Of a stretch of 64,000 nucleotides of DNA, positions 16,124-25,395 are shown piece by piece. Positions within the stretch are counted from its first letter, which is position 1, and each line of letters starts with the position of its first letter. Origin of the DNA: Nonomuraea endophytica (GTDB lineage Bacteria > Actinomycetota > Actinomycetes > Streptosporangiales > Streptosporangiaceae); contig NZ_JACHIN010000002.1 in the NCBI RefSeq assembly GCF_014203235.1, forward strand, positions 117,245-181,244. Reading direction: 5' to 3'. The notes under the pieces were generated by a model. That model did not search any database. It was not told where the DNA came from and saw only the letters and a program-made list of their open reading frames with translations. Both the position numbers and the translations under genes were made by a program.

Positions 16124-17004
16124 GATGCCTCGCTGTAGTAGGTCAGGAAGATCTCTTCGAGGTCGGGTTCCGAGCTGACGAGGTGCACGACGGTGAAGCC
16201 CGCGGCCGCCTTGATCAGCGCGTCGGGGCGGCCGTCGATCGTGCACGCCAGCGCGGCGCCGCGGATGCTGAGCTCGCGCACCCCCGGCAGGTCCGCGAAC
16301 GCCTCGGGCGGCACCGGCGCGTCGAAGTGCAGCTCCACCCGGCGCACCGCCTTCTCCCGCAGCGCCGAGACGTCCTCCACCGCGACCAGGCGGCCCTCCC
16401 GGACGATGCCGACCCGGTCGGAGACCTGCTCCACCTCGGCCAGCACGTGCGAGGACATGAGCACGGTCCGCCCCGACACCCGCACCTCGCGCACCATCGA
16501 CAGGAACTCCCGCTGCAGCAGCGGGTCGAGGCCGCTGGTCGGCTCGTCCAGGATCAGGAACTCCGGCTCGCGCATGAACGCCTGGATGAGCCCGACCTTT
16601 TGCTTGTTGCCCTTGGAGAGCTTGCGCATCGGCACCGACAGGTCGGCGTCGAGCCGCTCGGCCAGTTCCTCGATCCGCTTGGGCGGCACCCCGCCGCGGA
16701 TCCGGCCCAGGAAGCGCAGGTAGTCGCGGGCCTTCTCGCGGCCCTCCAGGACCAGTTCGCCGGGCAGGTAGCCGATCCTGGCGCGGGCGGCGGGCTCGCG
16801 GGAGCCGTGCCCGAGGACCCGGACCGTGCCCCTGGTCGGCCGGATCACGTCGAGGAGCAGGCGGATGGTGGTCGTTTTCCCTGCCCCGTTCGGGCCCAGG
16901 TAGCCGAAGACCTCGCCAGGACGGATCTCCAGCGTCAGGTCCTCCAGGCCGCGGCGCGCCCGGTAGTACTTCGTCAGCCCTTCGGCCTCCACGACTGCTG
17001 TCAT
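16120..17004 (-). CDS. ABC exporter ATP-binding protein
   Basis: 294 residues from ATG 17004. Walker A GPNGAGKTTT, Q-loop region IGYLPGEL, signature LSKGNKQK (a common LSGGQ variant in drug exporters) and Walker B FLILDEPTSGLD are present. The C-terminal extension (VRRVELHFDAPVPPEAF) matches ABC-2-type exporter ATPases. First gene of the ATPase-permease-PucR operon, divergent from the patatin gene. Confidence 0.88.
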   Translation of the reverse strand: MTAVVEAEGLTKYYRARRGLEDLTLEIRPGEVFGYLGPNGAGKTTTIRLLLDVIRPTRGTVRVLGHGSREPAARARIGYLPGELVLEGREKARDYLRFLGRIRGGVPPKRIEELAERLDADLSVPMRKLSKGNKQKVGLIQAFMREPEFLILDEPTSGLDPLLQREFLSMVREVRVSGRTVLMSSHVLAEVEQVSDRVGIVREGRLVAVEDVSALREKAVRRVELHFDAPVPPEAFADLPGVRELSIRGAALACTIDGRPDALIKAAAGFTVVHLVSSEPDLEEIFLTYYSEAS

Positions 17005-17104
17005 GTCCCGGATGCTCCTCCGTCGCCGGGCTCTTCGTCATCGCATGAGTCCGGCAGTCGCGGAGACTGCTTGGTTTCCGTCTTCCGGCAATAATGTTGC
17101 CTTC

Positions 17105-17917
17105 GTGGAGACGGCATTCGTGCTCGGCGGCGGCGGGCTGCTCGGCGCCCACGAGGTGGGCATGCTCAGGGCGCTCGACGAGGCGGGCGTGCGCCCCGAC
17201 GTGGTGCTCGGCACCTCGATCGGCGCGCTCAACGGCGCGGTGCTGGCCGCCGACCCCGATCGCGCGGTCGAACGGCTGACCACCCTGTGGTCTTCCGACG
17301 TGGTCCGTACGGCTTTCGCCGGCTCGTGGGTCTCGCGGCTGTCCACCCTGGCCAGGACCGGCACCCACCTGCATCCGGCCGGGCCGCTGCGGCGGATGCT
17401 GGCGGCCACGCTCGGGGTGGAGCGGATCGAGGATCTGGCGGTGCCGTTCCAGTGTGTGGCGGCGTCGGTGGAGCGGGCGGCGGCACACTGGTTCACCGGC
17501 GGGCCGCTGGTGGACGCGGTGCTGGCCTCGTGCGCGGTGCCGGGGTTGCTGCCGCCGGTGGACGTGGGCGGTGAGCACTTCTTCGACGGGGGTCTGGTGC
17601 ACAGCATTCCGGTCGGGCGGGCCGTACATCTGGGGGCGGAGCGGGTTTTCGTCCTTCATGTCGGACGGATCGAGCGTCCGCTCAGCGCGCCGACGCGGCC
17701 GTGGGAGGTGGGGATGGTGGCCTTCGAGATCGCGCGCCGGCACCGGTTCGCCGAGGAGATGGCGAACCTGCCGCCGGGCGTGGAGGTGCACGTGTTGCCG
17801 GCGGGGGCGCCGGAGCCGGTCTCTCCGCTCCGCTATCGGGACGCTTCGCTTATTTCGGCTTATGTCGAGCGGGCTTATGAGGCTTCTTCCCGATATTTGG
17901 CTTCAAGAGGAGGATGA
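17105..17917 (+). CDS. Patatin-like phospholipase
   Basis: 270 residues from GTG 17105 (VETAFVLGGGG). The oxyanion loop GGGGLLGAH, nucleophile elbow GTSIG with catalytic Ser, and catalytic DGG in FFDGGLV are all present. The family hydrolyses phospholipid acyl esters via a Ser/Asp dyad. CAATAAT about 10 nt upstream looks like a -10, so the transcript may be leaderless. It ends 4 nt before an acyltransferase gene; the pair could remodel membrane phospholipids. Confidence 0.87.
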   Translation: METAFVLGGGGLLGAHEVGMLRALDEAGVRPDVVLGTSIGALNGAVLAADPDRAVERLTTLWSSDVVRTAFAGSWVSRLSTLARTGTHLHPAGPLRRMLAATLGVERIEDLAVPFQCVAASVERAAAHWFTGGPLVDAVLASCAVPGLLPPVDVGGEHFFDGGLVHSIPVGRAVHLGAERVFVLHVGRIERPLSAPTRPWEVGMVAFEIARRHRFAEEMANLPPGVEVHVLPAGAPEPVSPLRYRDASLISAYVERAYEASSRYLASRGG

Positions 17918-17921
17918 GGGC

Positions 17922-18941
17922 GTGCCCCCACGCATCCTGCGGCGCCTCATCCTCGCTCCCCTGGTCATCGTGCTGACCGTGGTGGTCGTCGTCACGCTGC
18001 CGTTCTGGCTGCTGGTGGTGGCGGTGGCCTCGCTGCGCCTGCCGCCGCCGCAACGGCGCGGGGTGCGGCTCATCTGGTTCGCGGCGGCGTGGCTGGTGCT
18101 GGAGTGCGGCGCGCTGCTGGCCTGCTTCGCGCTGTGGGTCGCCGCGGGCTTCGGCGGGCGGCTGCGCAGGGACGAGTTCCAGACGCGCCACTACTCGCTG
18201 ATCAAATGGTTTCTCGCCCGCGTGTACGGCACCGCCGAACGCGTCTTCCGCCTGAGTGTCACCATCGCCGAACCCCCGATGACCGAACAAGAACAGGCCG
18301 CCCGGCTGACCCGCCCGGTCATCGTGCTCTCCCGCCACGCGGGCCCCGGCGACAGCTTCCTGCTGGTCTACCACCTGCTGGCGTTGTACCGGCGCAAACC
18401 GCGCATCGTCATGAAGGCGGCCCTGCAGTACGACCCCTCGCTGGACGTCCTCGTCAACCGCCTGCCCAACGCGTTCGTCCCGCGCCGGGTGACCGAGAGC
18501 GGCATCCTCGACGAGATCACCCGCCTGTCCTCGACCATGGAGGACCACGACGCCCTGGTCATCTTCCCGGAAGGCGGCAACTTCACCCCGCGCCGCCGGC
18601 GGCTGGCCATCCGCCGCCTGGAGGAGAAGGGCCTGGCCGCCGAGGCCGAGCGGGCGCGCGGCCTCGACCACCTGCTGCCGCCCCGGCCTGGCGGGGCGAT
18701 CGCCGCCATCGAGGCCTGCCCGTCGGCCGACGTCATCTTCGTCGCCCACACCGGCCTCGACGACCTCGTCACCGTCGGCGACATCTGGCGCCGGCTCCCC
18801 CTGGAGGCGAAGATCACCGCCCAGTGGTGGCGGGTGCCGGCCGCGGAGATCCCGCGCGAACGCGAGGACCGCATCCGCTGGCTCTACGACCAGTGGGAGA
18901 CCATCGACGACTGGATCGCCGCCCAGAAGGTGGCCGGCTAG
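17922..18941 (+). CDS. Lysophospholipid acyltransferase (PlsC-like)
   Basis: 339 residues from GTG 17922, preceded by AGAGGAGGATGAGG. Two N-terminal membrane helices (LAPLVIVLTVVVVVTLPFWL and LVLECGALLACFALWVAAG) lead to an acyltransferase domain with the HX4D box in SRHAGPGD and FPEGGNF. It likely acylates lysophospholipids at the cytoplasmic membrane, and sits 4 nt after the patatin gene. Its stop overlaps the convergent chorismate-mutase stop in a shared CTAG. Confidence 0.82.
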   Translation: MPPRILRRLILAPLVIVLTVVVVVTLPFWLLVVAVASLRLPPPQRRGVRLIWFAAAWLVLECGALLACFALWVAAGFGGRLRRDEFQTRHYSLIKWFLARVYGTAERVFRLSVTIAEPPMTEQEQAARLTRPVIVLSRHAGPGDSFLLVYHLLALYRRKPRIVMKAALQYDPSLDVLVNRLPNAFVPRRVTESGILDEITRLSSTMEDHDALVIFPEGGNFTPRRRRLAIRRLEEKGLAAEAERARGLDHLLPPRPGGAIAAIEACPSADVIFVAHTGLDDLVTVGDIWRRLPLEAKITAQWWRVPAAEIPREREDRIRWLYDQWETIDDWIAAQKVAG

Positions 18942-19252
18942 GACCTGCGGGCCCGGTTGTTGGCGATCAGCTCGTGGTGGCGCACGACTTCGGCGATGAT
19001 GAAATTGAGAAAGCGTTCCGCGAATACCGGGTCGAGTTTCGATTGTTCGGCCAAGCTGCGCAACCGCGTAATCTGGCGCTTCTCGCGCTCGGGATCGGCG
19101 GGCGGCAGGCTGTATTCCGCCTTCAGTTTCCCGACTTCCTGCGTGCATTTGAACCGCTCCGCGAGCAGGTGCACCAGGGCGGCGTCGAGATTGTCGATAC
19201 TGTCACGGAGCCGCTGCAGCTCCTTTTGCACGAATTCCCGGTCACCGTCCAT
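18938..19252 (-). CDS. Chorismate mutase, AroQ class
   Basis: 104-residue all-helical protein. The ATG at 19252 follows GAGGAATTGTTG. Residues LQRLRDSIDNLDAALVHLLA give the N-terminal helix with its catalytic Arg, and RFKCTQEVGKLKAEY the second conserved Arg/Lys set; VFAERFLNFIIAEVV completes the fold. It converts chorismate to prephenate for Phe/Tyr synthesis. A monofunctional cytosolic enzyme of normal length; no other aromatic-pathway genes are nearby. Confidence 0.85.
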   Translation of the reverse strand: MDGDREFVQKELQRLRDSIDNLDAALVHLLAERFKCTQEVGKLKAEYSLPPADPEREKRQITRLRSLAEQSKLDPVFAERFLNFIIAEVVRHHELIANNRARRS

Positions 19253-19313
19253 CAACAATTCCTCATTCCCTGCTGGTGAAATCCCAATTCAGGGAGCTTA
19301 CTACCATGTCCGT

Positions 19314-20198
19314 ATGAGCACGCACGGCTTCACCCTCGCCGCCGAGGGCCCCTTCGACTTCGCCGAGTCCCTGCGCTTCGTCGAGGACTGGCCGGCCACC
19401 AGCACGCTCGCGCCCAGCGACGGCACGGCCCTGCGCTTCGCCTACAACACGGAGTCCGACTGGCGGCCCATCGGCGTGACCGTGCGCGCGGCGCCCGGCG
19501 GCGTCGCGGTGGAGACCACCCGCCCGGCGGGCCCGGCGATCCGCGCCGAGATCGCCCGCATCCTCTCCCTCGACGTCGACGGCACCGGCTTCGCCGCGCT
19601 GGCCGCCGCCGACCCGGTGCTCGGCGACGTCCTGCGCCTGCGTCCCGGACTACGGCCGGTGTGCTTCTGGAGCCCGTGGGAGGCGGCGTGCTGGGCGGTG
19701 ATCGTGCAGCGCTCCTCGATGCACGTCGCCGCGCGCATCAAACAGCGCATCGCCGAGCGGTACGGCGCCACCCTCGACGTCGACGGCCACCCCTTCGTGG
19801 CCTTCCCTCCCCCGATCTCCCTGGTGGAGGCCGGCGGGCTCGGCCTGCCCGCACGCAAGGAGGAGTGGATCCACGACCTGGCCAGGGCCGCGCTCGACGG
19901 CGTCCTCACCACCGAGCACCTGCGCGGCCTGCCGCCGTCCGAGGCGCTGGCGGAACTGCGCGCGCTGCCCGGCGTCGGGCCGTTCACGGCCGGGCTCATC
20001 CTGATCCGCGGCGCGGGCGCGCCGGACGCCTTCCCGGGTGACGAGCCCCGGTTGTTCGCGATCCTGCGCGAGGCGTACGGCCTGCCGGAGGACGCCCCGC
20101 CCACCGCCTACCGGAAGATCGCCGACTCGTGGCGCCCCTACCGGTCATGGGCCTCCTTCCACTTCCGCGCCACCGGATATCAGGTGCGCCGGCCGTAG
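19314..20198 (+). CDS. DNA-3-methyladenine glycosylase-like HhH-GPD protein
   Basis: 294 residues. Start at ATG 19314, preceded by TTACTACCATGTCCGT, with weak Shine-Dalgarno and possibly leaderless. The C-terminal half has the helix-hairpin-helix LPGVGPFTAGLIL followed by the catalytic Asp in FPGDEPR, as in AlkA-type base-excision glycosylases. The N-terminal part (FDFAESLRFVEDW) matches AlkA-like beta-domain proteins. It likely removes alkylated bases. Followed 23 nt later by an exonuclease gene. Confidence 0.8.
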   Translation: MSTHGFTLAAEGPFDFAESLRFVEDWPATSTLAPSDGTALRFAYNTESDWRPIGVTVRAAPGGVAVETTRPAGPAIRAEIARILSLDVDGTGFAALAAADPVLGDVLRLRPGLRPVCFWSPWEAACWAVIVQRSSMHVAARIKQRIAERYGATLDVDGHPFVAFPPPISLVEAGGLGLPARKEEWIHDLARAALDGVLTTEHLRGLPPSEALAELRALPGVGPFTAGLILIRGAGAPDAFPGDEPRLFAILREAYGLPEDAPPTAYRKIADSWRPYRSWASFHFRATGYQVRRP

Positions 20199-20221
20199 GA
20201 AGACTCGTACGCTGGCGCCCC

Positions 20222-20812
20222 ATGGACCATTTCCTGAACGTCGTGGACGTCGAGGCGACCTGCTGGCCCGGCTCCCCGCCGCCGGGCATGGTCAGCGAGA
20301 TCATCGAGATCGGCCTGACCGTCGTGGACCTGGCCGCCGGCGAGCGCCTGTCGCGGCACGGCATCGTGGTGAAGCCCGCCCGCTCCACGGTCAGCCCGTT
20401 CTGCACGGAGCTGACCGGTCTCACCGAGGACGAGGTCGGGCGCGGCGTGCCGTTCGCCGAGGCCTGCCGGATCCTGGCCGCCGACCACAAGGCGGGCTCG
20501 CGCCCCTGGGCGAGCTGGGGCGACTACGACCGCAAGCAGTTCACCCGTCAGTGCGCGGCCACCGGCACCCGCTACCCCTTCTCCCGCGACCACACCAACG
20601 CCAAGCTGCCCTTCACCGCGGCCCACGGGCTGCGCAAACGCCCCGGCATGGCGCAGGCGCTGACCATCGCGGGGCTCCCGCTCGAAGGCCGGCACCACCG
20701 GGGCGAGGACGACGCCTGGAACATCGCCGCCCTGATCCTCCACCTGGCGTCTAGGGACGCGTGGTCCCTCCCGGCGGAAGAAGCGGAACGTCGGGCGGAC
20801 CACGCTCGATGA
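20222..20812 (+). CDS. 3'-5' exonuclease, DEDDh family
   Basis: 196 residues from ATG 20222. The DEDDh motifs are visible: VDVEAT (Asp/Glu), WGDYD (Asp) and HRGEDDAWN (His and Asp). This resembles stand-alone DnaQ/ERI-1-like exonucleases acting on DNA or RNA. It follows a DNA glycosylase by 23 nt, suggesting co-transcription and possibly a shared repair role. The 3' end overlaps the convergent cobQ gene by 62 nt. Confidence 0.85.
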   Translation: MDHFLNVVDVEATCWPGSPPPGMVSEIIEIGLTVVDLAAGERLSRHGIVVKPARSTVSPFCTELTGLTEDEVGRGVPFAEACRILAADHKAGSRPWASWGDYDRKQFTRQCAATGTRYPFSRDHTNAKLPFTAAHGLRKRPGMAQALTIAGLPLEGRHHRGEDDAWNIAALILHLASRDAWSLPAEEAERRADHAR

Positions 20813-22238
20813 GGCGCATCATCGCGCCGACGTCCAGATGCTGTTCGACCAGATCGCCCAGCGCGTCCAGGCGCTCCTCGCGCAGCGCGGCGAAGCTGAC
20901 GTCGGGCGCCGGGACGTAGGCGCGACCGGCGCGCGCGGCCACGTCCGTGAGGAAGGCGCGGCGGAAGTCGTCGTTCTCCAGGGCGCCGTGCCAGGTGGTG
21001 CCCCAGACGTCGCCGACGCGGCAGCCGTCCAGGAACGGCTCGCCGCCCTCGACGGCGGCCACGCCGTGGTGAATCTCGTAGGCGCGCACGGGATGGCCGT
21101 AGGCCTGGCCGGTGGGGCGGGCGAGCGTCTTCTCCGCCCGGAACGTCACGGTCACCGGAAGTAGCCCGAGCCCCCTGACATGCCCGGCGCCGGACTCCAC
21201 GCCGTCGTGGATGTCGCGGGCGAGCATCTGGAAGCCGCCGCAGATGCCCAGCACCGGTCCTTTTCTCTCCTGTACGGCACGCGCCAGCCCGTTCTCCCGC
21301 AGCCAGGCGAGGTCGGAGACCGTGGCGCGGGAGCCGGGCAGCACCACGAGGTCGGCGTCGTCCAGTTCGGCGGGGTCGGTGACGAAGCGGACGATCACGC
21401 CAGGTTCGGCGGCCAGGGCGTCCAGGTCGGTGAAGTTGGAGATCCTGGGCAGCCTGACCACCGCCACGCGCAGGGTCTGCCTGCCGTGCGGGCCGCGGGT
21501 GACGACGCGGCGGTTGTCCAGGGCCAGGGAGTCCTCGACGTCGAGCCAGAGCCCGTCGAGCCAGGGCAGCACGCCGTAGACGGGGCGTCCGGTCAGGTCG
21601 TGGAGGGTGTCGAGTCCGGGTTGGAGGAGTTCGACCGCGCCGCGGAACTTGTTGACGATAAATCCGGAAATATGGGCTTGGTCGGCGGCGTCCAGCAGCG
21701 CCACCGTCCCGTAGAAGGCGGCGAACACCCCGCCCCGGTCGATGTCGCCCACCACCACGACCGGCAGCCCCGCCGCCCTGGCCAGGCCCATGTTGGCGAT
21801 GTCACCGGCCCGCAGGTTGATCTCGGCCGGGCTGCCCGCCCCTTCGCAGATCACCACGTCGTGGGCGGCGCGCAGCCGTTCCAGCGACTCCAGGGCCTTC
21901 TCGCGCAGCATGTCCTTGAGCGCCCCGTACTCCAGCGCGTCCACGTCCGTCAGCGGCCGGCCCATGAGGACCACCTGGCTGCGCCGGTCGCTGCCCGGCT
22001 TGAGCAGGATGGGGTTCATGTCCGCGACGGGCTCCAGCCGCGCCGCCCTCGCCTGAACCTCCTGCGCCCGCCCGATCTCCGCGCCCCCGGCGGTGACGAA
22101 GGAGTTCAGGGACATGTTCTGCGCCTTGAACGGCGCCACCTTCACCCCTTGGCGCACCAGCCACCGGCAGATGCCCGCGGTCACCACGCTCTTGCCCGCG
22201 TCCGACGTCGTCCCCGCGACCAGCAACGCACCCTTCAC
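20751..22238 (-). CDS. cobQ: Cobyric acid synthase
   Basis: 495 residues. The N-terminal P-loop-like domain ([15 protein letters not shown]) and ATP-binding [11 protein letters not shown] are followed by a C-terminal class-I glutamine amidotransferase with nucleophile Cys in GICGGFQML and a His in AYEIHHG. It amidates side chains b, d, e and g of adenosylcobyrinic acid diamide in B12 synthesis. cobD lies 1.3 kb away on the same strand, with an MFS gene between them on the other strand. I saw no cobalamin riboswitch upstream. Confidence 0.93.
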   Translation of the reverse strand: MKGALLVAGTTSDAGKSVVTAGICRWLVRQGVKVAPFKAQNMSLNSFVTAGGAEIGRAQEVQARAARLEPVADMNPILLKPGSDRRSQVVLMGRPLTDVDALEYGALKDMLREKALESLERLRAAHDVVICEGAGSPAEINLRAGDIANMGLARAAGLPVVVVGDIDRGGVFAAFYGTVALLDAADQAHISGFIVNKFRGAVELLQPGLDTLHDLTGRPVYGVLPWLDGLWLDVEDSLALDNRRVVTRGPHGRQTLRVAVVRLPRISNFTDLDALAAEPGVIVRFVTDPAELDDADLVVLPGSRATVSDLAWLRENGLARAVQERKGPVLGICGGFQMLARDIHDGVESGAGHVRGLGLLPVTVTFRAEKTLARPTGQAYGHPVRAYEIHHGVAAVEGGEPFLDGCRVGDVWGTTWHGALENDDFRRAFLTDVAARAGRAYVPAPDVSFAALREERLDALGDLVEQHLDVGAMMRLIERGPPDVPLLPPGGTTRP

Positions 22239-22284
22239 CGCGGCATTTTTTCACACCTGCCCCATTTACAGCGCACTGCCCTTC

Positions 22285-22312
22285 TAGAACAATATCCTAG
22301 AACGTTGCTCTA
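22285..22312. promoter_or_regulatory. Candidate operator upstream of MFS gene
   Basis: Imperfect 28-bp palindrome, arms TAGAACAA and TTGCTCTA (7 of 8 matching) around 12 bp, ending 13 nt before the MFS start. CTAGAAC also occurs twice as a direct repeat. It is probably a repressor site, but no regulator gene is adjacent. Confidence 0.45.
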
Positions 22313-22325
22313 AGAGAGGTGCCGC

Positions 22326-23642
22326 ATGGTCGGGACGTTCGGATCACCACGAACCGGTGTGATCAACGCACAGGACCGCGCTCCGTACGGCTGGACGCCA
22401 CTCGTCGTCCTGTTCATCGTCGGCCTGGTCGACCGCATCGAATTCAACCTGCTGTCGGGCGTCCTCCCCCTGGTCCAGGCGGAATGGGGCTTCTCCGACA
22501 CCGCGGCCGGATCCATCCCCACGGCCGCCGCCCTCGCCGCCGCGGTGGTGGCCCTGCCCGCCGGATACTTCGCCGACCGCTACAACCGCACCCGCATCCT
22601 CGCCGTCGTCGTCTTCCTCTGGGCGATCGCCACCCTCGGCTCCGGCCTCGCGACCGGATTCGCCATGTTCTACCTGATGCGCGTCTTCCTGGCCGCTGCC
22701 GAGAACATCGACAACCCCGCCGCCGGCAGCCTGCTCGCCGACTGGTATCCCCCGCTCTCGCGCGCCAAGGCGTACGGGCTCACGCGCGTCACCACCTATC
22801 TCGGCGGCATCGGAACCCTGCTCGGCGGCGTACTCGGCCAGGCCATGGGCTGGCGCAACGCCTTCCTCGTCATGGTCATCCCGGGCGTGCTCACCGCGAT
22901 CCTGTGCTGGATGCTGCGCGAGCCCAAACGCGGCGAACTCGACCGGCTGGTCGCGGGCGGCACCACCCCGGCCTCCCCGGCGAAGGCGCCGAAGCAGCCG
23001 TTCTGGCCGCAGTTCCGCCTCGTGCTGCGCAATCCGACGCTGATGTTCGTCTGCGTCGGCCTGGCCCTGCTCACGCTCGGCCTGGCCGGGATCTTCTTCT
23101 GGCTGCCCACCCTGATGGTGCGCGCGTTCGGCGCCACCCCGGCCACCGCCGGCTCCTACAGCGGCCTGATCACGGTCGCCGGCACGCTCGTCGGCACCCT
23201 GGTCGGCGCGTGGCTCGGCCGCAAGTGGCACGGCACGATCAAGGGCGGACGGCTGCTGGCCGGCGGCGGCGGGATCACGATCGGCGCCGCCGTGCTCGCC
23301 GCGGCCCTCTCCATGAACTCCCTGCTCGCCATGGCCGCGCTCACCCTGCTGGCCTGCTCGCTCATGTCGATCGCCATCCCGAACATGACCGCCTGCCTCG
23401 CCGACGTGGTCGGCGCGGGCTCGCGCGGGCTCGGCTTCGCCGTCCTTCAGGTGTTCACGACCGCGGGCGGCGCGTTCGGCTCGCTGATCGTGGGCATCTT
23501 CTCCGACCGGCTGGGCTCCCTGGTCGGCGGCATGTACGTGCTGATCGTGCCCATGGTCGCCGGCGGGCTGATCACGCTGGGCGCGCGGGCCTCGTTCGAG
23601 CGGGACGCCAAGAAGGTCCTCGACGAGGCCAGGGACGCATAG
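22326..23642 (+). CDS. MFS transporter
   Basis: 438-residue major-facilitator protein with about 12 membrane segments. ATG 22326 follows AGAGAGG. The first helix carries a charged DRIEFN motif (FIVGLVDRIEFNLLSG), motif A is GYFADRYNRTR, and the second half begins near FVCVGLALLTLGLAG. It resembles the spinster/sugar-phosphate-like branch of MFS. Substrate unknown. It lies between cobQ and cobD on the opposite strand and overlaps cobD by 71 nt, so it need not be a B12-related transporter. Confidence 0.85.
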   Translation: MVGTFGSPRTGVINAQDRAPYGWTPLVVLFIVGLVDRIEFNLLSGVLPLVQAEWGFSDTAAGSIPTAAALAAAVVALPAGYFADRYNRTRILAVVVFLWAIATLGSGLATGFAMFYLMRVFLAAAENIDNPAAGSLLADWYPPLSRAKAYGLTRVTTYLGGIGTLLGGVLGQAMGWRNAFLVMVIPGVLTAILCWMLREPKRGELDRLVAGGTTPASPAKAPKQPFWPQFRLVLRNPTLMFVCVGLALLTLGLAGIFFWLPTLMVRAFGATPATAGSYSGLITVAGTLVGTLVGAWLGRKWHGTIKGGRLLAGGGGITIGAAVLAAALSMNSLLAMAALTLLACSLMSIAIPNMTACLADVVGAGSRGLGFAVLQVFTTAGGAFGSLIVGIFSDRLGSLVGGMYVLIVPMVAGGLITLGARASFERDAKKVLDEARDA

Positions 23643-24543
23643 CCGCCAGCACCGCCAGCGCGGCGGCCGTGAAACTCACCGCCCTGGTCAGCCGGACCGC
23701 GCGCCTGATGTCCCCGACCTCGGGCGCGCGGCCGTCGCCCATGGTCGGACGGTGTTCGGTCCGCCCGCCGTACACGTTGGTGCCGCCGAGCGTCACCCCC
23801 AGCGCGCCGGCGAAGGCCGACTCGCACTGTCCCGCGTTCGGGCTCGGGTGCCGATGCCCATCCTTCTTCAGTACGGCCAGCGCCCCCGCCCGATCCGGCC
23901 CCACCGCCACGGTGATCAGCCCGGTCACCCGCGCCGGAACATAGTTGGCCACGTCATCCAGCCGCGCTGCCGCCCAGCCGAACCGCTCGTACCTGGGCGA
24001 ACGATGCCCGATCATCGCATCCAACGTGTTGATCGCCCGATAGGCCAGCAATCCGGGAATCCCCGCCACCGCACCCCAGAACAACGGCGCCACCACCGCG
24101 TCCGAGGTGTTCTCGGCCAGCGACTCCACCGTCGCCCTGGCCAGCTCCGGCTCCTCCAGCCCGGACGGGTCGCGCCCGCACAGGTGCGGCAGGCGGCGCC
24201 TGGCCCGCTCGACGTCCTTGTCCTCCAGGGCGCCGGCCATGTGGGCGCCTTCGCGGGCCAGCGTCGTACCGCCGAGCACCGCCCAGGTCGCCGCCGCGGT
24301 GAGCGCGGTGCGGGCCAGCGGGTGGCGTACCCGTTCCGCCAGCATGCCGACGCCGGCCGCCGCGCCGACGCACAGCGCGACGTGGGCCACGCCGTTTGGG
24401 CGGGCGTCGCCGTACAGGCGCTTCTCCAGAGCGGCGGCCGCCCGGCCGAACAACGCGACGGGATGCCCGCGGCGCGGATCCGCGAACACGGCGTCAAGCG
24501 CGACACCGAGCGCGATACCGGCAGACCTAGACCAGATGTGCAT
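23572..24543 (-). CDS. cobD: Adenosylcobinamide-phosphate synthase (CobD/CbiB)
   Basis: 323-residue membrane protein. Family motifs include ALDAVFADPRRGHPV near the start, VESLAENTSDAVVAPLFW, YRAINTLDAMIGHRS, and HPSPNAGQCESAFAGAL. It joins aminopropanol (phosphate) to cobyric acid in B12 synthesis. I chose ATG 24543 (MHIWSRSAG); ATGs at 24552 and 24564 are alternatives. It overlaps the upstream phosphotransferase gene. The last ~25 residues are Arg/Pro-rich and extend into the MFS gene, longer than typical, so the C-terminus may have drifted. Confidence 0.88.
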   Translation of the reverse strand: MHIWSRSAGIALGVALDAVFADPRRGHPVALFGRAAAALEKRLYGDARPNGVAHVALCVGAAAGVGMLAERVRHPLARTALTAAATWAVLGGTTLAREGAHMAGALEDKDVERARRRLPHLCGRDPSGLEEPELARATVESLAENTSDAVVAPLFWGAVAGIPGLLAYRAINTLDAMIGHRSPRYERFGWAAARLDDVANYVPARVTGLITVAVGPDRAGALAVLKKDGHRHPSPNAGQCESAFAGALGVTLGGTNVYGGRTEHRPTMGDGRAPEVGDIRRAVRLTRAVSFTAAALAVLAAMRPWPRRGPSWRPARTRPARPA

Positions 24544-25303
24544 GAAGTTCATCTTCGTGCACATCAAGCCAGGCGGCCGCCCGGCGGATGCGCTCACCGG
24601 CGCCGCCGGCCCACATCGCCGCCCAGGCGCCGCCCTGGTCCGCCCGCTTCCGCATCACGTCGTAGCTGCGGTGGAAGCGGAGCCTGGCCAGGTCGAGCAG
24701 GCGGCGCCGGTCTCGGGGCGGCAGGCCGTACGCGTCGCAGAAAAGCCGCAGCCGGGCGCCCACGTCCACGCCCCGCAGGAGCGGATGGCGGTCGAGCGGA
24801 TCGGCGATGGGCGCCCAGTGCCGCAGCGTGGTGACCACATCGAACAGCCGCGTCGTAGGCCGAGCCTGGTCGAAGTCGATCAGCGCGACGGCGCTGCCAC
24901 GATGAAAAATCGTGTTCTCCGGCCGTAAGTCACAGTGCCCGATGACTTCCGGCGCCCTGTCATCATTGGACCCCTCGACCCACCCCTGGGCGGAGAACCC
25001 TTCGGTGGCGTCATGAAACCCCCGCAACAGCCCGGCAAGACTCCGAAGCCCATCCTCGGCAACGTTGTGCACGGTAATCCCACAACTGCCCGGAATGTAG
25101 GTGATGACCTCGCGGTCGAACTCGTCGAACCCCACCACCCGAGGCGCCCCGGCGAACCCCGCGGCCTCAAGATGCCGCAAAAGGGCGTGCACGGCGGGCG
25201 TGGACGGGCTTTTCGGACGGCGGACCGTATCCCCGACCCGAACCACCCCGTCCGTCACGTCCCCGCCCCGCAGCGGTGTCTCATGCAGGAGCGTCGCGAC
25301 CAT
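24527..25303 (-). CDS. APH-family phosphotransferase
   Basis: 258-residue aminoglycoside-phosphotransferase/choline-kinase-like protein. The catalytic loop GHCDLRPENTIF and metal-binding LIDFDQAR are clear. The first third is the ATP-binding lobe (VVRVGDTVRRPKS, VITYIPGS). Most such chromosomal genes are not antibiotic-resistance enzymes, and the substrate is unknown. It overlaps cobD by 17 nt and may be co-transcribed with it. Confidence 0.78.
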   Translation of the reverse strand: MVATLLHETPLRGGDVTDGVVRVGDTVRRPKSPSTPAVHALLRHLEAAGFAGAPRVVGFDEFDREVITYIPGSCGITVHNVAEDGLRSLAGLLRGFHDATEGFSAQGWVEGSNDDRAPEVIGHCDLRPENTIFHRGSAVALIDFDQARPTTRLFDVVTTLRHWAPIADPLDRHPLLRGVDVGARLRLFCDAYGLPPRDRRRLLDLARLRFHRSYDVMRKRADQGGAWAAMWAGGAGERIRRAAAWLDVHEDELHAHLV

Positions 25304-25395
25304 GCAACGGCATCTTAGACCCCTTTAGACCGATCCCGCCTGGCTTTTTGTGTCGGACCACCGCCCCGGCGCCGCCTGCCCATAACGTGGCCCGT

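Noticed and set aside
15332..17791. 819-codon frame apparently fusing several domains
   Set aside because: Only its last 263 codons are the ABC permease; the rest is antisense or out-of-frame to the ATPase and patatin genes.
22239..22325. Cobalamin riboswitch upstream of cobQ
   Set aside because: The gap is only 87 bp, mostly taken by the MFS operator, and lacks the B12-box-like sequence.
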